Shown here in pieces: positions 35,258 through 44,400 of a stretch of 64,000 bases of DNA. A program made the translations under genes and the position numbers. Position 1 is the first letter of the stretch. Each line of letters begins with the position of its first letter. The notes under the pieces are model-generated. The model had not been told where the DNA came from, did no database searches, and worked only from the letters and a program-made list of their open reading frames with translations. The stretch lies in NCBI RefSeq assembly GCF_008365405.1, contig NZ_QOKV01000007.1:62001-126000 (forward strand). Reading direction: 5' to 3'. This DNA is from Azospirillum brasilense. GTDB lineage: Bacteria; Pseudomonadota; Alphaproteobacteria; Azospirillales; Azospirillaceae.

Positions 35258-37048
35258 ATGCCGATCTACAAGGCTCCGCTGGAGGATGTCCGCTTCGTCC
35301 TCGACGAGATCGTCGGCGCGGGCAAGCTGGCCGAACTGCCGGGTTACGAGGACGCCACCCCCGACCTGATCGCTCAGGTCCTGGAGGAAGGCGCCAAGCT
35401 GTGCGAGGAGGTGCTGTTCCCGCTGAACCAGTCCGGCGACGGCGAGGGCTGCACCTTCGAGAACGGCGTGGTGCGCACGCCCAAGGGCTTCAAGGAGGCC
35501 TACGGCACCTACATCGAGGCGGGTTGGCAGGGCCTGTCCTGCGACCCGGCCTATGGCGGGCAGGGGCTGCCGAAGCTGGTCAACACCATGCTGGAGGAGT
35601 TCATCTGCTCCGCCAATCTCAGCTTCGGCATGTATCCCGGCCTGTCGCTGGGCGCCTACAACGCCCTGTCCATGTACGGATCGGACCCGCTGAAGCAGCG
35701 CTTCCTCGGCCGGCTGGTCGACGGCACCTGGGCCGGCACCATGTGCCTGACGGAGCCGCATTGCGGCACCGACCTGGGGCTGATCCGCACCAAGGCGGTT
35801 CCGCAGGAGGACGGCAGCCACAGGATCACCGGCACGAAGATCTTCATCTCCGCCGGCGAGCATGACCTGACCGAGAACATCCTGCATCTGGTGCTGGCTC
35901 GCCTGCCCGACGCACCGGCCGGAACGCGCGGCATCAGCCTGTTCCTGGTGCCGAAGTTCCTGCCCAACGAGGACGGCACCGTCGGTCCGCGCAACGGCGT
36001 CGCCTGCGGCTCCATCGAGCACAAGATGGGCATCAAGGCGTCGGCGACCTGCGTCATGAACTTCGAGGACGCCACCGGCTGGCTGGTCGGCGAACCGCAC
36101 AAGGGCATGCGGGCGATGTTCGTGATGATGAACGCGGCCCGCCTCGCCGTCGGCATCCAGGGGCTGGGGGTGGCCGAGGTCAGCTATCAGAACGCGGTGG
36201 CCTACGCCAGGGAGCGGCTCCAGGGCCGCTCGCTGAAGGGCACGGCGCATCCCGACAAGCCGGCCGATCCGATCATCGTGCATCCCGACGTGCGGCGGAA
36301 CCTGCTGACCGCCCGCGCCTACACCGAGGGCGCCCGCGCGCTCGGCGCCCTGGTCGGCTACAAGCTGGATATGGCGGAGAAGCACGCCGACGAAAAGACG
36401 CGCAAGGAGGCGGACGAGTTCGTCCAGCTGATGACGCCGATCGTCAAGGCGCTGTTCACCGACATCGGCTTCGAGTCGGCCAACATCGCTGTGCAGGTGC
36501 ATGGCGGCCACGGCTTCATCTGGGAAACCGGCGTGGAGCAGTATGTCCGCGACGCCCGGATCTGCCAGATCTACGAGGGCACCAACGGCATTCAGGCGCT
36601 GGACCTCGTGGGGCGCAAGCTGCCGCAGGACATGGGCCGGCTGCTGCGCCGCTTCTTCCACCCCGTCGGCGCCGAGATCGAGGCCGACATGGAGACGGAG
36701 GACTTGGCCGAATTCGTCCTGCCGCTCGCCAAGGCCTTCGCCAAGCTCCAACAGGCGACCGCCATCATCGCGCAGAAGGGGATGAAGGACCCGGAGGAGG
36801 CGGGGGCGGCCGCCACTGACTATCTGCGGCTGTTCGGTCTGGTGGCGCTCGGCTGGATGTGGCTGAGGATGGTCAAGGCCGCCCAGGCGAGATTGGTAGC
36901 AGGGGAGGGCAACGCGGCCTTCCTCGAAGCCAAGATCAGGACGGCCCGTTTCTACATGGCGAAATTGCTGCCGCAGACCAACGCCCTGTTCGTCATCATC
37001 ATGGCGGGGTCCAGTCCCCTGATGGAGATGGACGAGGCCGCCTTCTGA
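35258..37048 (+). CDS. Acyl-CoA dehydrogenase, long (FadE/DmdC-like, ~600 aa) type
   Basis: The 596-residue FAD enzyme does the first step of beta-oxidation. Landmarks are GTWAGTMCLTEPHCGTDLGL (flavin/substrate loop), ITGTKIFISAGEHDLTENIL, and QVHGGHGFIWETGVEQYVRD near the active-site glutamate, followed by IYEGTNGIQALDLVGRK. A C-terminal helical extension of ~120 residues (acyl-CoA_dh_C type) distinguishes it from ~380-residue forms. It starts 17 bp after the bifunctional enzyme and ends the operon, with a terminator 30 bp downstream. Confidence 0.94.
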   Translation: MPIYKAPLEDVRFVLDEIVGAGKLAELPGYEDATPDLIAQVLEEGAKLCEEVLFPLNQSGDGEGCTFENGVVRTPKGFKEAYGTYIEAGWQGLSCDPAYGGQGLPKLVNTMLEEFICSANLSFGMYPGLSLGAYNALSMYGSDPLKQRFLGRLVDGTWAGTMCLTEPHCGTDLGLIRTKAVPQEDGSHRITGTKIFISAGEHDLTENILHLVLARLPDAPAGTRGISLFLVPKFLPNEDGTVGPRNGVACGSIEHKMGIKASATCVMNFEDATGWLVGEPHKGMRAMFVMMNAARLAVGIQGLGVAEVSYQNAVAYARERLQGRSLKGTAHPDKPADPIIVHPDVRRNLLTARAYTEGARALGALVGYKLDMAEKHADEKTRKEADEFVQLMTPIVKALFTDIGFESANIAVQVHGGHGFIWETGVEQYVRDARICQIYEGTNGIQALDLVGRKLPQDMGRLLRRFFHPVGAEIEADMETEDLAEFVLPLAKAFAKLQQATAIIAQKGMKDPEEAGAAATDYLRLFGLVALGWMWLRMVKAAQARLVAGEGNAAFLEAKIRTARFYMAKLLPQTNALFVIIMAGSSPLMEMDEAAF

Positions 37049-37077
37049 GGATCAGCCTTACGGGGTCTATGTCTTTG

Positions 37078-37116
37078 GGCCGGGATCGGTGTATGCTTCA
37101 CCCGTTCCGGCCTTTT
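37078..37116 (+). terminator. Rho-independent terminator of the fad operon
   Basis: The arms 37078-37091 and 37099-37112 pair over 14 positions with one mismatch and two G-T pairs around a 7-nt loop, followed by TTTT (37113-37116). It lies 30 bp after the acyl-CoA dehydrogenase stop. Confidence 0.75.
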
Positions 37117-37496
37117 CGCTTCGAGAGATGCGAAAGATAGAAAGTACGAAAACGATGGTTCTTTGTCATGAGCAAGCCTATGGCTTGATACATTCGTGCT
37201 CACTTTCGTCATGGGTGGACGTCGCGTAAAATGGATATTGCTGTCACGCAGCAATGCCATTGCTCAGAGCCTGCCATGTGACAAAGGTTAAATTCGGGTT
37301 GTCCACCCCCACCGGAACGTGGTACATCTGATGTGACATTACCCTGCATAAGGACTTTCTATACCTTTTGGAATTGGGTCATATGATGCTTGAAAATGAC
37401 CTGCATTTTTTCCGAAACTGAGGGTTGGAACACTGGCCTTGTGTCAGGGCTGTACGTTCGGACCATTGAAAGCACTGAGTACGGGGGCACCACCAG
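37117..37496. other. Gene-free interval upstream of the NarL-type regulator
   Basis: This ~380-bp stretch has no supported gene and is more A+T-rich than the neighbouring genes. It includes a perfect palindrome ACATC-T-GATGT at 37324-37334, a possible regulator site about 165 bp upstream of the response-regulator start. I could not define a promoter with confidence. Confidence 0.5.
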
Positions 37497-38141
37497 ATGA
37501 AAATCCTGATCGGAGACGACCATGTGCTTTTCCGGGAGGGATTGCGCAGGCTGCTGGAGCAGCTGAAGGAGGGAGCCAGCTTTGAGGAAGCCAGCAACTT
37601 TGATGAGCTTCTGGAAAAGGCTGGCAAGGGCGAGACCTACGATCTCGTCCTGACCGATCTGCGCATGCCCGGTTGGCCCGGTTTCTCCGGCATCCAAGAC
37701 CTGCGGGCAAAGCAGCCCGACTCCAAGGTCGTGGTCGTGTCCGCGTCCGAAGCGCATCACGACGTCCGCGACGCGTTGGAGCACGGTGCCGCAGGCTATA
37801 TCCCGAAATCCTCCAGCGTGAAGATCATGCTCAGCGCGCTGGATCTCATCTTCTCCGGCGGCGTCTATGTGCCGCCGACCGTGCTGCGCGAGTCTGGGGA
37901 GTCGGAGGTGCGCGTCGGCGCCATCCCGCCCAGCGACCCGCAGCTCGACCATCTGCTGACCCAGCGTCAGCGCGAGGTTCTGGACCGCCTGCGCGAAGGC
38001 AAGTCCAACAAGCAGATCGCCCATGAGCTGGGCCTGTCGGAGGGCACGGTGAAGATCCACATGACCGCGATCTTCAAGTCGCTGGGTGTGCGCAACCGCA
38101 CCCAGGCGGCCATGGCTTTCCCACAGTCGCATTCCGCCTGA
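37497..38141 (+). CDS. NarL/FixJ-family response regulator (LuxR-type HTH)
   Basis: The 214-residue protein has a receiver (KILIGDDHVLFREGLRRLLE, phospho-acceptor in LVLTDLRMPG, Lys in GYIPKSSS) and a GerE/LuxR HTH at ~150-205 (LTQRQREVLDRLREGKSNKQ, GLSEGTVKIHMTAIFKSLGV). Azospirillum brasilense FlcA, which controls flocculation and encystment-like change, belongs to this class, but identity with it cannot be shown here. It stands alone with a terminator downstream; no partner kinase is adjacent. Confidence 0.92.
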   Translation: MKILIGDDHVLFREGLRRLLEQLKEGASFEEASNFDELLEKAGKGETYDLVLTDLRMPGWPGFSGIQDLRAKQPDSKVVVVSASEAHHDVRDALEHGAAGYIPKSSSVKIMLSALDLIFSGGVYVPPTVLRESGESEVRVGAIPPSDPQLDHLLTQRQREVLDRLREGKSNKQIAHELGLSEGTVKIHMTAIFKSLGVRNRTQAAMAFPQSHSA

Positions 38142-38180
38142 ACGGCCGGACTGAACGTCCGGTTGTCCTGCCTTTGAAAG

Positions 38181-38208
38181 CGCCCGCGGGATGGTCCGCG
38201 GGCGTTTT
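38181..38208 (+). terminator. Rho-independent terminator after the response regulator
   Basis: The perfect 9-bp arms CGCCCGCGG (38181-38189) and CCGCGGGCG (38196-38204) with a 6-nt loop are followed by TTTT. Confidence 0.9.
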
Positions 38209-38232
38209 CGTTTATGGAATGGTGAGTGGGCC

Positions 38233-38667
38233 TCAGCCCATTCCGGCGACGTAGCCGCGCAGGGACTCGACCTCCAGTTCCGCGTCGTCCAGCCGCGCCT
38301 TCACGATGTCGCCGATGCTGACCAACCCGACGAGTTCACCGCCCTCCAGGATCGGCAGATGGCGGATTCGGCGCTGCGTCATGACGCCCATGATCTGGGA
38401 CACCGTGTCGGCCGGGCTTCCGGTGACGAGATCGCGGGTCATCAGGTCGCCGACGGGCCTCTCCAGAGCGGCGGCCCCATCCGCAGCCACGGCGCGGACG
38501 ATGTCGCGTTCCGACAGGATTCCGGCGGGGCGGCCGTCATCCTTCATCACCAGGACGGCGCCGATTTTGTGATGGGCGAGCTTGCGGGCGACCGCGTCGA
38601 TCCGGTCGTCCGGATTGGCGGTGATGATCTCCGTGCCCTTCCTTTTCAAGACGGCGGCAATGTGCAT
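38233..38667 (-). CDS. Two-CBS-domain protein
   Basis: This 144-residue protein consists almost only of a CBS pair: first domain ~8-65 (DDRIDAVARKLAHHKIGAVL, GILSERDIVRAVA) and second ~75-130 (RDLVTGSPADTVSQIMGVM, RIRHLPILEGGELVGLVSIG). The SERDIVR and SIGDIVK motifs at domain ends contact nucleotide ribose/phosphate in adenosine-nucleotide-binding CBS proteins. Stand-alone CBS pairs act as energy sensors, but the partner here is unknown. The regulator gene upstream in coordinates is convergent. Confidence 0.9.
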   Translation of the reverse strand: MHIAAVLKRKGTEIITANPDDRIDAVARKLAHHKIGAVLVMKDDGRPAGILSERDIVRAVAADGAAALERPVGDLMTRDLVTGSPADTVSQIMGVMTQRRIRHLPILEGGELVGLVSIGDIVKARLDDAELEVESLRGYVAGMG

Positions 38668-38746
38668 GGTTGTGCTTCCTCCCGCGCGGATTCACGAAAG
38701 GGAATGCTCACCCACAGAAGCCGCTATAGGAAGTCGCAAAAAGGAA

Positions 38747-38780
38747 CAGGCCGGCTACTCCTTTCGGAGTAACCGGCCTG
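38747..38780 (-). terminator. Rho-independent terminator of ompW
   Basis: The arms 38747-38761 and 38766-38780 pair over 15 positions with one mismatch (CAGGCCGG...TACTCC / GGAGTA...CCGGCCTG). On the minus strand the stem is followed by TTCCTTTTT. It lies ~50 bp after the ompW stop. Confidence 0.8.
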
Positions 38781-38829
38781 AATCCAGCGGTTTCGCGAAG
38801 CCTCCCGTGAGAGGCTCCGGAAAGGCCGA

Positions 38830-39528
38830 TTAGAAGCGGTAGCCGACGCCGATGCCGATCAGCCACGGATCGATCTTGACGTCCGAAGTGACCGGAACGC
38901 CGCTGACGTTGGCGGTAACGTCGGTCTTCAGGAAGATCTTCTTCACGTCGAGGTTCAGCGACCAGTTGCCGGTCAGGGCAACGTCGACACCAGCCTGAAG
39001 CGCCCAGCCGAAGCGGTTCTTGTAGTCGACGGTGTTGGTCGTGAAGCCGTCCGCGTTGGTGCTGCGGGCGGCGGTCTCGTCGTAGAACCAAGTGTAGTTG
39101 ATGCCGGCGCCGACGTAGGGGCTGACGCGCTCCTTCGTGAAGAAGTGGTACTGGGCCGTCAGGGTCGGCGGCAGCAGCGACACCTTGCCCACGTCGATGT
39201 CGTTGCCGGTGATCAGCGAACCGGAAACCTTGTGACGGGTGGTGCCGGCGATCAGCTCCAGAGCGATGTTGTCGGTGATGAAATAGGAGACATCGAGTTC
39301 GGGGATGTAGTCGTTCTCGATGTCCACGCTGCCGATGTTGCTGCCGCCGAACGGACCGCCGCCGATCAGGTCACCATTCTCCTGCGGGATCACGGCCAGG
39401 GCGCGCGCGCGCACCAGGATGTCGCCGGCGGACTTGCCCTTGAAATCCTGGGCCAGCGACGGGGAGGAAACGGCGGCGAGAGCCGTGGTCGCCAGCAGGG
39501 CGGCAGCGGCGCGCTTCAGGAAAGTCAT
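38830..39528 (-). CDS. ompW: Outer membrane protein OmpW
   Basis: The 232-residue protein has a signal peptide (MTFLKRAAAALLATTALAAV, cut after SPSLA) and an eight-strand beta-barrel pattern. It has OmpW-family wording: DILVRARALAVIPQENGD, LDVSYFITDNIALELIAGTT, HFFTKERVSPYVGAGINYTW and the terminal GIGVGYRF ending in aromatic Phe. OmpW forms a narrow hydrophobic channel in the outer membrane. It appears monocistronic with its own terminator. Confidence 0.95.
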   Translation of the reverse strand: MTFLKRAAAALLATTALAAVSSPSLAQDFKGKSAGDILVRARALAVIPQENGDLIGGGPFGGSNIGSVDIENDYIPELDVSYFITDNIALELIAGTTRHKVSGSLITGNDIDVGKVSLLPPTLTAQYHFFTKERVSPYVGAGINYTWFYDETAARSTNADGFTTNTVDYKNRFGWALQAGVDVALTGNWSLNLDVKKIFLKTDVTANVSGVPVTSDVKIDPWLIGIGVGYRF

Positions 39529-39617
39529 GGGATTCGCTCCAGGGCAGAATTAGCTGATGTCGTTTTTTTGGCTTAATGCCTGGAGATGTATTACCAGAGT
39601 TTTTCTAGGGTTGCTAT

Positions 39618-39650
39618 GCCGCCTCAACCAAAACGTCATAGTGAGGCGGC
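39618..39650. terminator. Hairpin between ompW promoter region and lipoprotein gene, possible terminator
   Basis: The 9-bp arms GCCGCCTCA (39618-39626) and TGAGGCGGC (39642-39650) flank a 15-nt loop. It lies just after the lipoprotein stop on the minus strand; the T-tract is poor on both sides, so termination is uncertain. Confidence 0.4.
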
Positions 39651-39688
39651 TTTGCAACAGCGACGAGTTGTCGCATGGACTGGAACTC

Positions 39689-40177
39689 TTACCGCGCTGG
39701 GGCCATGGAGGGTTGTGGGGACTGGGAGGGGACTTGCGCCAGGCAGTTCTGTACGATCGCGTAGCATTGGCCGAGTCGGCTTCCGCCGCTGGACGACCCG
39801 CCATAGACGATGCGTTCCACCACGCCATTGCGCAGGGTGAAGGTCGCCTCGCAGTCGACGCTGGTCACGTCGTAGCCGTAGCCGCCCCATCCACCGTAGG
39901 GATAGCCCCAGTAGCCGCCGTAACCGCCCCAGGCCGGGTAGGAGATCAGACGGTTGCTGCGGTAGGTGAAGAATTCCAGGTCTCCGGCGGTGGCCTGCCG
40001 TTCGGGAACCCCGGCGCAGGACAGCAGGGTCTGCTTCGGCATGCCGACCAGCGCATTCTGCGCGATCATCGCCTGATCGGCGGCCGGGTTGGCGCAGCCG
40101 CCCAGAAGACCGCCAACCAGAAGTCCACCGGCCAGAAGAATCGCACCGAAACCGTTTCCTGCCATCATCCTGCGCAT
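39689..40177 (-). CDS. Putative lipoprotein with Gly/Tyr/Trp-rich segment
   Basis: This is a predicted 162-residue lipoprotein. ATG 40177 gives a signal MRRMMAGNGFGAILLAGGLL ending in the lipobox LGGC. The mature part starts ANPAADQAMIAQ, contains a short GMPKQTLLSCAGVP segment similar in style to SmpA/BamE-like lipoproteins, then a run of Gly-Tyr-Trp repeats (WGGYGGYWGYPYGGWGGYGY), and two later Cys (SVDCEATF, GQCYAIVQNC). No firm family was recognised. It starts 13 bp after the FAD oxidoreductase, suggesting co-transcription. Confidence 0.75.
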   Translation of the reverse strand: MRRMMAGNGFGAILLAGGLLVGGLLGGCANPAADQAMIAQNALVGMPKQTLLSCAGVPERQATAGDLEFFTYRSNRLISYPAWGGYGGYWGYPYGGWGGYGYDVTSVDCEATFTLRNGVVERIVYGGSSSGGSRLGQCYAIVQNCLAQVPSQSPQPSMAPAR

Positions 40178-40190
40178 CGCCTGTCTCCCG

Positions 40191-41336
40191 TCAGGGGCGC
40201 CGCAGCCGGGCCGGCGCCAGATCCTCCGCACGCACGCCGAGCGCCGCGACCTCCGCCGGCAGGCCGCGTCCGGTGGCCAGGGCCGCTGCGGTGCGGCCCA
40301 TGGCCGGTGCCGTCTGGATGCCGTAGCCGCCTTGGCCCGCCAGCCAGAAGAAACCGTCCGCGGACTCGTCGTAGCCCACCACCATCACCTTGTCGGCGAC
40401 GAAGCTGCGCAGGCCCGCCCATTTGTGCGTGATACGTCGAACGGAGAAGCGCACCGCCTGTTCCATACGGTCGACGGCGACGGCGATGTCCAACTCCTCC
40501 GGTTGCACGTCGCAGGGCTCCACGGGCGTCTCGTCGGCGGGAGAGAGCAGCAGCCGGCCCGATTCCGGCTTCATGTAGAACTGCTCGTCCACGTCGATGG
40601 TCATCGGCCAGCCGGCGAGGCCCGCCACGTCCGCCGGGTCGGCGAACACTGGATCGAAGGTGATGGCGGTGCGCCGTTTCGGCACCAGACCGACGGGGCG
40701 TGCGCCGGCCATTCCCGCCAGACCGTCGGCCCAGGCACCCGCCGCGTTGACCAGAACCGGGGCGGCGAAGTCGCCCGCCGGGGTCGAGGCGATCCACAGC
40801 CCGTCGCGCCGCTCCAGCGCGGTCACCCCGGCGTCGGTCACCAGCCGGCCGCCGCGCGCCTTCAGCCCGCGCAGATAACCGCCGTGGATGGCGTGGACGT
40901 CCATGTCCATGGCCGTCGGCTCCCACACCGCGCCATCCACGTAATCCCTCTTGAGGAAGGGGGCGCGGGCGAGCGCCTCGGCGCGGTCGAGGCGCTCGAC
41001 GGTCGGAGTCAGCCGCCGCCCCTCGGCGAAGTCGCGGTCCAGAGCGGCGGTCTGGTCGGCCCGTCCGATCAGCAGGACGCCGCGCGGAGTCAGCAGCGGG
41101 TGCTCCGAAAAGCCCTCCGGTGGGTTGATGTAGAAATCCCAGCTCGCCACCGTCAGCGCGCGGACCACCGGGTGCCCGTAGGTCTGGGTGTAGAGCGCCG
41201 CCGACCGGCCGGTGGAGTGGTAGCCGGGCTGGCTCTCCCGTTCCAGCACGATGACGCTGCCGTGCGCCGCCAGCTCATAAGCCGCCGAGGCACCGGCCAT
41301 GCCGCCGCCGACGATCAGGAAATCCACCCGTTCCAC
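40191..41336 (-). CDS. FAD-dependent oxidoreductase, DadA/glycine-oxidase-like
   Basis: The ~381-residue protein has the FAD Rossmann motif FLIVGGGMAGASAAYELAAH at its start and the DAO-family C-terminal GQGGYGIQTAPAMGRTAAAL. The family oxidises amines or D-amino acids and passes electrons to oxygen or the respiratory chain. The start is uncertain: GTG 41336 (giving ERVDFLIVGGG) has GGGAGA six bases upstream and was preferred over an ATG at 41375. No substrate-specific partner is adjacent. Confidence 0.87.
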   Translation of the reverse strand: MERVDFLIVGGGMAGASAAYELAAHGSVIVLERESQPGYHSTGRSAALYTQTYGHPVVRALTVASWDFYINPPEGFSEHPLLTPRGVLLIGRADQTAALDRDFAEGRRLTPTVERLDRAEALARAPFLKRDYVDGAVWEPTAMDMDVHAIHGGYLRGLKARGGRLVTDAGVTALERRDGLWIASTPAGDFAAPVLVNAAGAWADGLAGMAGARPVGLVPKRRTAITFDPVFADPADVAGLAGWPMTIDVDEQFYMKPESGRLLLSPADETPVEPCDVQPEELDIAVAVDRMEQAVRFSVRRITHKWAGLRSFVADKVMVVGYDESADGFFWLAGQGGYGIQTAPAMGRTAAALATGRGLPAEVAALGVRAEDLAPARLRRP

Positions 41337-41445
41337 GTCCACTCTCCCTTTCCGGCGCCCGCGCCGGTCATTCATCCGCCTTATCTTAGGCGTCCGGGAG
41401 AGCGGAATGAAGCTGTGAAAGCCTGCGAATGGGAATTGGAATCGG

Positions 41446-44400
41446 TTACGCCGCCCCGCGCAATTCCTCGGCCTTCTGCAGGTCCACGCTGACCAGTTGC
41501 GACACGCCCCGTTCGACCATCGTCACGCCGAACAGCCGGTCCACGCGGGCCATGGTCAGGCGGTGGTGGGTGATGATGAGGAAGCGGGTGTTGCCCTCCC
41601 GCGCGATGTCTTCCACCAGATCGCAGAAGCGGCCGACATTGGCCTCGTCCAGCGGCGCGTCCACCTCGTCCAGCACGCAAATCGGCGCGGGGTTGGAGCG
41701 GAAGACGGCGAACAGCAGCGACAGCGCGGTCAGGGCCTGCTCGCCGCCGGACAACAGCGACAGCACCTGCAGCTTCTTGCCCGGCGGGCTGGCGTAGATC
41801 TCCAGTCCGGCCTGCAGCGGGTCCTCGGCGCTGACCAGCTCCAGATGGGCCTTGCCGCCGCCGAACAGGCGGATGAACAGCTCCTGGAAATTGCGGTTCA
41901 CCGTGTCGAAGGAGGCGACCAGACGCTCCCGCGCCTCGCGGTTCAGGCTGGCGATGCCTTGGCGCAGGCGGGCGATGGCGCTGACCAGATCCTCGCGCTC
42001 GGTCTGCAGCGTGCCGATCTGCGTTTCCAGCTCCGCCGCCTCGATCTCGGCGCGCAGATTGACCGGCCCCATGTTCTCCCGCTCGCGGGTCAGCTTGTCG
42101 AGGCGCGATTCCACGACCGCCACGTCGGGCATCGCCTCGTTGGGGGGCAGATCGGCGGCGGCGCGGGTCTGCTCGGGGCGGCAGTTCAGCCGCTCAGCGA
42201 TGCGCTCCGTCAGGGTCTGGCCGTTCTGCAGCGCGGCGGAGACGGCGGCCTCGGCGCGGGCGCGGGCCTCGCGGGCGTCGGCCAGCCCGGACTCGGCCTG
42301 CTTCAGCAGCTTTTCGGTCTCGGCCAGACGGTTTTCCGCCTCGGCCAAGGCGTCGGCGGCGCGCTTGCGGGCGCGCTCGGCCTCGCTGATCCGGCCGAGC
42401 AGGGCCTGGCGGTCGGCTTCGATCGCCGCCGGTCGGCTTTGCAATTGGGTGAGGTCGGTTTCGGCGGCGGCGGCGCGCTGCTTCAACTCGGCCACGCGCC
42501 CGCCCGCCCCGGCGGAGCGGGTGCCCCAAGAGGCGACGTCCTGCTGGATGGCGGCCAGACGCTGGCGGCGGGACTGCGCCTCGCGGGTCAGGCGGTCCAG
42601 CGCATTCTGTTTCTCGGCGAGGACGGCGCGGTGCTCGGCGAGCGTGGCGCGGCGGTCGTTGACGGCGTCGCGGCCCTCGCGCGGGTCGGGCAGGGCGTCC
42701 AGCAGCTCCCGCGCTTCCTCCAGAGCGGCCTCGGCCTCCTGCCGGTCGGTGTCCAGCCGCGCGATGCCATCGACCACCGCCGCCAGCTTCGACGCGGCGG
42801 CGTCGGCCTCGCGGGCCAGCTTGGCGTGGCGGTCGCGGGCGGCGGTCACCCCGGCGAAGGCCTCGCGCACCGCGTCGCGGGCGCGGCGGTCGGCCTGGGC
42901 GGCCTCCTCGACGGCGCGTTTGGCCTCGTCCAGGGCGTCGCGGGCGACCTCCAGCCGCTCGTCGGCGAGGTCCAGCTCGCCGCGCAGCTCGTTCAGGCGG
43001 TTGCGCTGCTTCAGGCGGACGGCGGCGGCGGTTGGCGCGCCGGCCTGCACGGTCAGCCCGTCCCAGCGCCATGCCCCGCCGTCGCGGCTGACCAGGATCT
43101 GGCCGGGCGCGAGACCGGCGGCCAGAGCGGCGCCCGCCGCGTCGTCGGTCACCACGCCGATGTGCGACAGGGCGCGGGCGGCGGCCTCCGGTCCCTGGAC
43201 GCGGGTGGCCAGCGGTTCGGCTCCGGCGGGCAGGGGAGCGGCGGCGGGGTAGGGCGGCAGAGGACGCCAGTGGACCGGGGCAGCCTCGTCCAGCGGGGCG
43301 GTCAGCGCGTCGCCCAGCGCCGCGGCCAGGGCGCCCTCGTAGCCGGGGGCGACGGTCACCGCGTCGACCAGCGGCGGGAACAGGTCGCCCGCCCCGGCGG
43401 ACAGCAGCTCGGCCAGCGCCCTTTCCTCCGCCTTCAGCTTGGTGCGGGCGGACTCGGCGGTTTGCAGGGATTCGCGGGCGCGGGTCTGGGCGGGTTCGGC
43501 GTCGGTCTTGGCGCGCTCGGCCCGTTCGGCGGTCTCGCGGGCGTCCTCCAGCCGCTGTTCGGCCAGCTCGACGGCCAGCTCGGACTCGGCCACGTCGGCG
43601 CGGGCGGCGGTCTCGCGCTCCAGCGCGTCGCGCTGCGCTTGCTGCTCGGCGAGGCGCTTGGCGAGCCCGGAGGCCCGCGTTTCAAAATCAGCGACCTGCC
43701 GCTGGGTGGCGGCGCGGCGGGCCTCGTCGGCGGCGGTCTGCTCGGTCAGGCGGGTTAGCTCGCGGTCGAGCGCGTCCACCGCGTCCCGTGCCTCGGCCAG
43801 CGCCTCCCGCGCGGCCTCCTCCAGCATCTCCTCGTCGGCCTGGGCTTCGAGCAGACGGTCGCGCTCGGCCTCCAGCCGGGCCAGGGCATCGCCGGCGTCG
43901 GCGGCCAGGGCCTCCTCGCGGCCGAGGTCGCCGGCGATCTGCTGCAGGCGGGAGAGCAGGGCGCGCTGCTGCTCGGCGACCCGCTTCTCCTCGGCGTCGA
44001 GCTGCTCCTTGGCGATGACCAGCCGTTGCAGGGCGGCGGCGGAGGCGGCTTCGGCCTGACGCTTTTCCGGCAGCCCGGCGGCGTCGTCGATGCGGCGGGT
44101 GGTCAGCTGGGTGACCGCCAGCATCAGCTCCCGCACGGCACCCTCTGCCTTGGCGAAGGCGCCGCGGGCGCGGGCCAACTCGCCTTCGTGGGCGATCCAG
44201 CGCAGGTGCCAGAGCACGGCCTCCGCCTTGCGGATCTGTTCGGAGAGGTTGCGGTAGCGGGCGGCCTGCCGGGCCTGCTTCTTCAAACTCTGAAGCTGGG
44301 TGTCCATCGCCCCGATCACGTCGTCGAGGCGCATGAGGTTGGCTTCGGCCGCCCGCAGCCGCAGCTCCGCCTCGTGCCGGCGGGAGTGCAGGCCGGTGAT

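Noticed and set aside
41497-43758. 753-residue plus-strand frame over smc
   Set aside because: It is antisense to the smc coiled coil; the Gly/Gln/Leu-rich composition mirrors the charged smc codons.
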